DNA of 64,000 bases. Source: Collybia mongolica (lineage: Eukaryota > Basidiomycota > Agaricomycetes > Agaricales > Clitocybaceae). Below, piece by piece: positions 60,660 to 64,000 of this stretch. The notes below the pieces were generated by a model that did no database searches, was not told where the DNA came from, and saw nothing but the letters and a program-made list of their open reading frames with translations. Made by a program: the position numbers and the translations under genes. Location: assembly GCA_013420905.1 (NCBI GenBank), contig JAAXNY010000001.1:3906001-3970000 (forward strand), written 5' to 3'. The stretch's first letter is position 1. Every line of letters starts with the position of its first letter.

Positions 60660-61444
60660 TTAAGGAAGAATCAATGGAGAAATCATCATGCCGCACCTCT
60701 CTTCCAAACACTCATGACAGGACGGGCTATCCATGTAGAAGAAGAATATCACTAATGGGGGTGCAACGCCGAACAGGAGGACTGGCATTACTATCGCTGC
60801 TATCAAGGTCGTCTCGGACAACCAGAGATTAATGCCAAGATGTACGAACGCGCAAACACATCCGGATATGAAGCAAAGGATACAGTGCCGGAGAAGGAGA
60901 CCCCACCCCCTCGCGATACCAAACGCACGCAGGATGTACGTTTCCCCATGACCTTCGAGTAACCGGGAATTTAGCTCAGTGATGTGTGCGTTATTGCTGT
61001 GGAATATCTGGCGAGGATAACTGTGGCCGCAAGATATATACACCTGACGCGCTGCCGCGGGGAGGGAAGTCACTGCAATGAGCAGAAGAATTGCAGACAG
61101 AGTCGCGCCAAGGTTGAAGAGGAGACCCGTGTAGACAAAGAACCGGAGGGCAATATCTGCAGATGGAGGGTGCCCGGTTGCGGCAGGCAAACTGCTAAGC
61201 AGCTGTGCCTCTGTTCCGGCGAAGAGAGCTGTCTGGAGATATTCACACATCATCAAAAGTTGGAGAGCTTTATTTCGCGTCAATACTCACCACAATAGCA
61301 ACTGCTTGCAACTTGCCTACCCACGATTGCATCACCCCTTTCGCCGTTTGAGGTAGCTCATCTAAGTCGCAATCCGTGATATTTCGAGGACCTGACAACA
61401 TACGACTTACAATCTAGTGGAGATAAAGACACCTTAGGAGCCAT
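60660..61444 (-). CDS. 225-residue four-helix membrane protein, unknown function
   Basis: Exons 61444-61411, 61361-61291 and 61232-60660 join to 678 nt, 225 residues, beginning MAPKVSLSPLDYELPQTAKG. Hydrophobic segments are KLQAVAIVTALFAGTEAQLL, LNLG-type FFVYTGLLFNLGATLSAIL, HCILCFISGCVCAFVHLGIN and AAIVMPVLLFGVAPPLVIFF. The second and third are separated by a soluble loop with HSNNAHITELNSRLLEGHG. A Cys-rich tail (SCHECLEERCG) closes the protein. An alternative start at 61401 exists but does not use the good intron. Proteins with this layout recur in Agaricomycetes without known function; I assign none. Confidence 0.72.
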
Positions 61445-63197
61445 TCTTCAATCTTCAAGACGTCTCGGTGCAGGTAATTGACTGGGTGGGAAAAACGAGA
61501 TTTCAACAAACTTGGTCCGTCCTTGTCGCAACTCCATCATCTGAGAGGATATTTCTTCGGCGTCAAGACGCCGTGCATTGCCTTCCCTGTCATAATCGAA
61601 AGCAAGAGTGATACGCCTATGTTAGGTTCAAGAACTCCAATGAATGTTTGGTTGACTCCTTAAAAAAACATGGCTTAAAACCATAAATCACATGATCGTC
61701 TGAACTTTCGTTGAGATATTTTGGGATCATATGTGTATCTACCCCACTGTAGTCCATCCCTATGTTCGTTGTCGACTGGGGGTTCCTCAAACTCACTGTC
61801 TTAACTACTACGCGTGGTTTAGTGTCCTTAAAGCATTACGTTACGCATTAACCTTTTTCACAGTTGCGAGGCGACAGGTGGTGAGGTCCAAGGTCCTACA
61901 TGTAGCTGTATTTCCTGCTCAGGTGCCTGAAAGGGTAGTGTCCTCACTTGCTTCGCTAGGTGTGGAGTCCCGATGACATATGATGTATGATCGGGTAGCG
62001 TCCCTTCAAGTCTTCAACAAATAGAAGAATATGAGGGGGTGTTATCTTGTGATTCTTCGCCGAAATATGTTGAAAGTTGGCGATGGCAGGAATTTGAATT
62101 TAGTGATTATGGTAATGTTACAATTACCAGTTGCCCCTAGTCCCGCCTTGGGCACACTCAGACGAAAAGCTGCAGGTCGTGTCGATTACTCGGGCTAGGC
62201 CATGCCTTCGGTTTCCCAGCTATGTATCTTTAGGCATCGGAAGCGCTATTACCTTAGCTGCCATGCTGTATGTAAACCCTGGTGGCACTGGGGCAGATCC
62301 ATTGTTGTGTGATGGCGGTGAACCACAGGCTATGCAGGGCGGGTGTCTCCGTGAAGCAGTTTTGTCGCGTGACCTTGGTCAACTCACGGTGACGTCAAGT
62401 ACTAAGAGCTGCATACTACATAGAACTGCTCGTAAAGGGCTGTTACCTGTTAGCCCACGAAGGGACGATCCTTCCTTCGTTCTGCTCAAGACTACTAAGC
62501 GACGGAAACTCTGATCTACGAAGATAAGACAAGATATCCAACATAACTGTGGCTCACCAATCAGAACAGCGCGCATCCAGTACCAACCACGATATCTGAA
62601 GCGGACATTACGGGAATTGTCGGGAATGCCTTAAATTACGGAGCGCCTGATGATGCAGCATGGCCGAGGAACTGAGTGAGTAGAGTGGGGAGCTAAAAAC
62701 ATCTCGCCGCCTGTTAGCGTATTCCGAGGTCCCCCATGTGCAGGAGTCGTGGGGGGCGTGTTAGGAGTTGCACTCGTGATGCGGGTCAATTGACTCCGAG
62801 GATGATCCAATGATGTCTAGTGTGACCGTCTTGCCCCCACTTAGGCTATGTAGACTCTGAGACAGAGATAAGCGTCTGCTCACTGTCGACGGCGTGCTGA
62901 AGCAGCTACACTTTTCGGTGGATCAACTCTCAGGAAATGAGAATATGACAGATCGTGGAGATACCGAATCGGGAATAACACGGTAACGTGTGGGGTTGGG
63001 GAAGTTCCGAGTCAGACGTCGCCACTGGAACCAAACAAGACCACATAGGTTCCCTTAAGTACCAGAGCAGTCCAGCGACGACATCCAAATCCGGAGCTGC
63101 ACTACGCAAGCTCTAACCACCACTATCTTTCCCTTTCATTCCTTCCCTTGCCCCATAACATCTAGACTAGACAGCCTCTAGCAGCACCTCTCCATTG
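61445..63197. other. Gene-poor stretch before the fungalysin gene
   Basis: About 1.75 kb without a supported gene. Frames at 61731-61976 and 62131-62514 have no motif and no matching splice context. A pyrimidine-rich leader precedes the ATG at 63198. Confidence 0.4.
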
Positions 63198-64000
63198 ATG
63201 CGTTGTTTACTCACCGCGTCGCTCGTCGTTGCGGGCCTCGCTGGCAATGCGCTGGGTCATTCTCCCAGTCCAGTCAAGCGCCGCAAGACCCTCGGATTTG
63301 GCCCTGACCACCCCCATGCAGTCTTTCATGCGAGCCCATATCAAATCAAGACCAACGGCTTTACCCCGATGGGCGCTGATATTGATCCACTCAAGGTTGC
63401 CGAAGTATTCGTAACAGACGTCCTTGGACACCAACTCTCCGAATCGAGTTCGTTCAGAATACGTAAAGATTCCTACACCGACGTAAATACCGGTGTCACC
63501 CATGTCTACGTCCGCCAGATTGTGAATGGCCTTGAGGTTGCCGATGGTGACATGAACATTAACATTAAGGATGGCATGGTCATATCATATGGAAGCTCGG
63601 TAAGTCGCGGTGCATTGTTTTTAGGTTTTCTCACCTCGAACTAATTTGTTGATGTTTCATAGTTCTACAATGGCGCTATCCCAACCCCATTCACAAATCT
63701 CGACTTGCATTTGATGCGACAGCCCCATGGCGAATATTGCGAGATCTTGTCGACTCAACTCGCCGCCGTACTTGACAACAGCCGGATGCAATCACATGGC
63801 GAACAGACTGTCCTCGGTGACCGCAGTGCTAAAGGAGAACACCTTGTGCACATGCACCAATCGAACTGCCAGTTCCCGGATCTCGCTAACGAGCTCGTAG
63901 CTTCGTCTGACGACATTACCGATTTCCGACCTGCTCTACTCCAGTTCATGGTTGCAGCAACCCCAAATGATGATGTTGTCAACTCGATCCTAGCCAACTT
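63198..64000 (+). CDS. Fungalysin (M36 metallopeptidase), 5' part only
   Basis: Starts MRCLLTASLVVAGLAGNALG (signal peptide). Exon 1 is 63198-63599 and exon 2 begins at 63663 and runs off the right edge. The visible part is the propeptide: the FTP domain shows VTDVLGHQLSESSSFRI, TGVTHVYVRQIVNGLEVADG, MNINIKDGMVISYGSS and FYNGAIPTP, as in secreted elastinolytic metallopeptidases of fungi. The zinc-binding HExxH lies beyond the window, so activity cannot be judged. By family knowledge the enzyme is a secreted, broad-specificity endopeptidase. Confidence 0.87.

Noticed and set aside
62131..62514. 127-residue plus-strand frame
   Set aside because: No signal peptide, domain or splice support; composition looks random.

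Overview
The window reads as nuclear DNA of a mushroom-forming basidiomycete (Agaricomycetes). Nearly every gene is cut by many GT..AG introns of about 45-75 nt. Several families are typical of or expanded in these fungi (DUF6534, DUF6535, F-box proteins, a dioxygenase-P450 fusion, GH5 and PL1 carbohydrate enzymes, S8 and M36 secreted peptidases). There are no operons, Shine-Dalgarno sites or CRISPR arrays. I rebuilt gene models by hand from splice sites and frame. For ten multi-exon genes the summed exon lengths divide exactly by three and end at a stop, which supports both the models and the base quality of the assembly.

Layout. 0-1.6 kb: 3' part of a PL1 pectate lyase on the minus strand with apparent frameshifts. 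2.1-2.8 kb: an element bounded by a perfect 32-bp inverted repeat. 3.5-4.6 kb: F-box protein. 5.4-8.3 kb: a cysteine-rich zinc-type protein, an intron-containing tRNA-Gly(UCC) and an epsin. 9-12.5 kb: two tandem copies of a PEP-mutase/isocitrate-lyase-like enzyme. 13.4-20.6 kb: two tandem copies of a 10-exon multi-pass membrane protein of unknown function, with a truncated DUF6534 fragment between them. 23-26 kb: a 927-residue low-complexity protein with Lys/Glu tracts. 26.8-29.1 kb: a Ste20-like pseudokinase. 29.5-31.5 kb: a DUF6535 membrane protein. 32.1-36.8 kb: a fatty-acid dioxygenase/P450 of the Ppo/linoleate diol synthase family. 40.8-42.7 kb: a ZIP metal transporter. 42.9-44.8 kb: an uncertain, perhaps decayed locus. 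45.1-47.4 kb: a degenerate GH5 mannanase-like pseudogene. 47.7-53.2 kb: ornithine cyclodeaminase/mu-crystallin homologue, an unknown basic protein, and O-acetylhomoserine sulfhydrylase. 56.2-58.2 kb: a subtilisin-like peptidase with a 6-nt microexon at its catalytic Asp. 58.6-61.4 kb: an intact DUF6534 protein and another multi-pass membrane protein. 63.2 kb to the right edge: the start of an M36 fungalysin.

The genes do not form one pathway. Loose themes are secreted degradative enzymes (PL1, GH5, S8, M36), lineage-specific membrane proteins (the tandem twins, DUF6534, DUF6535, the 225-residue protein) and local duplication followed by decay. The best candidates for something undescribed are the tandem membrane-protein twins, the kinase that has lost its catalytic motifs, and the GH5 copy that lacks both catalytic glutamates.
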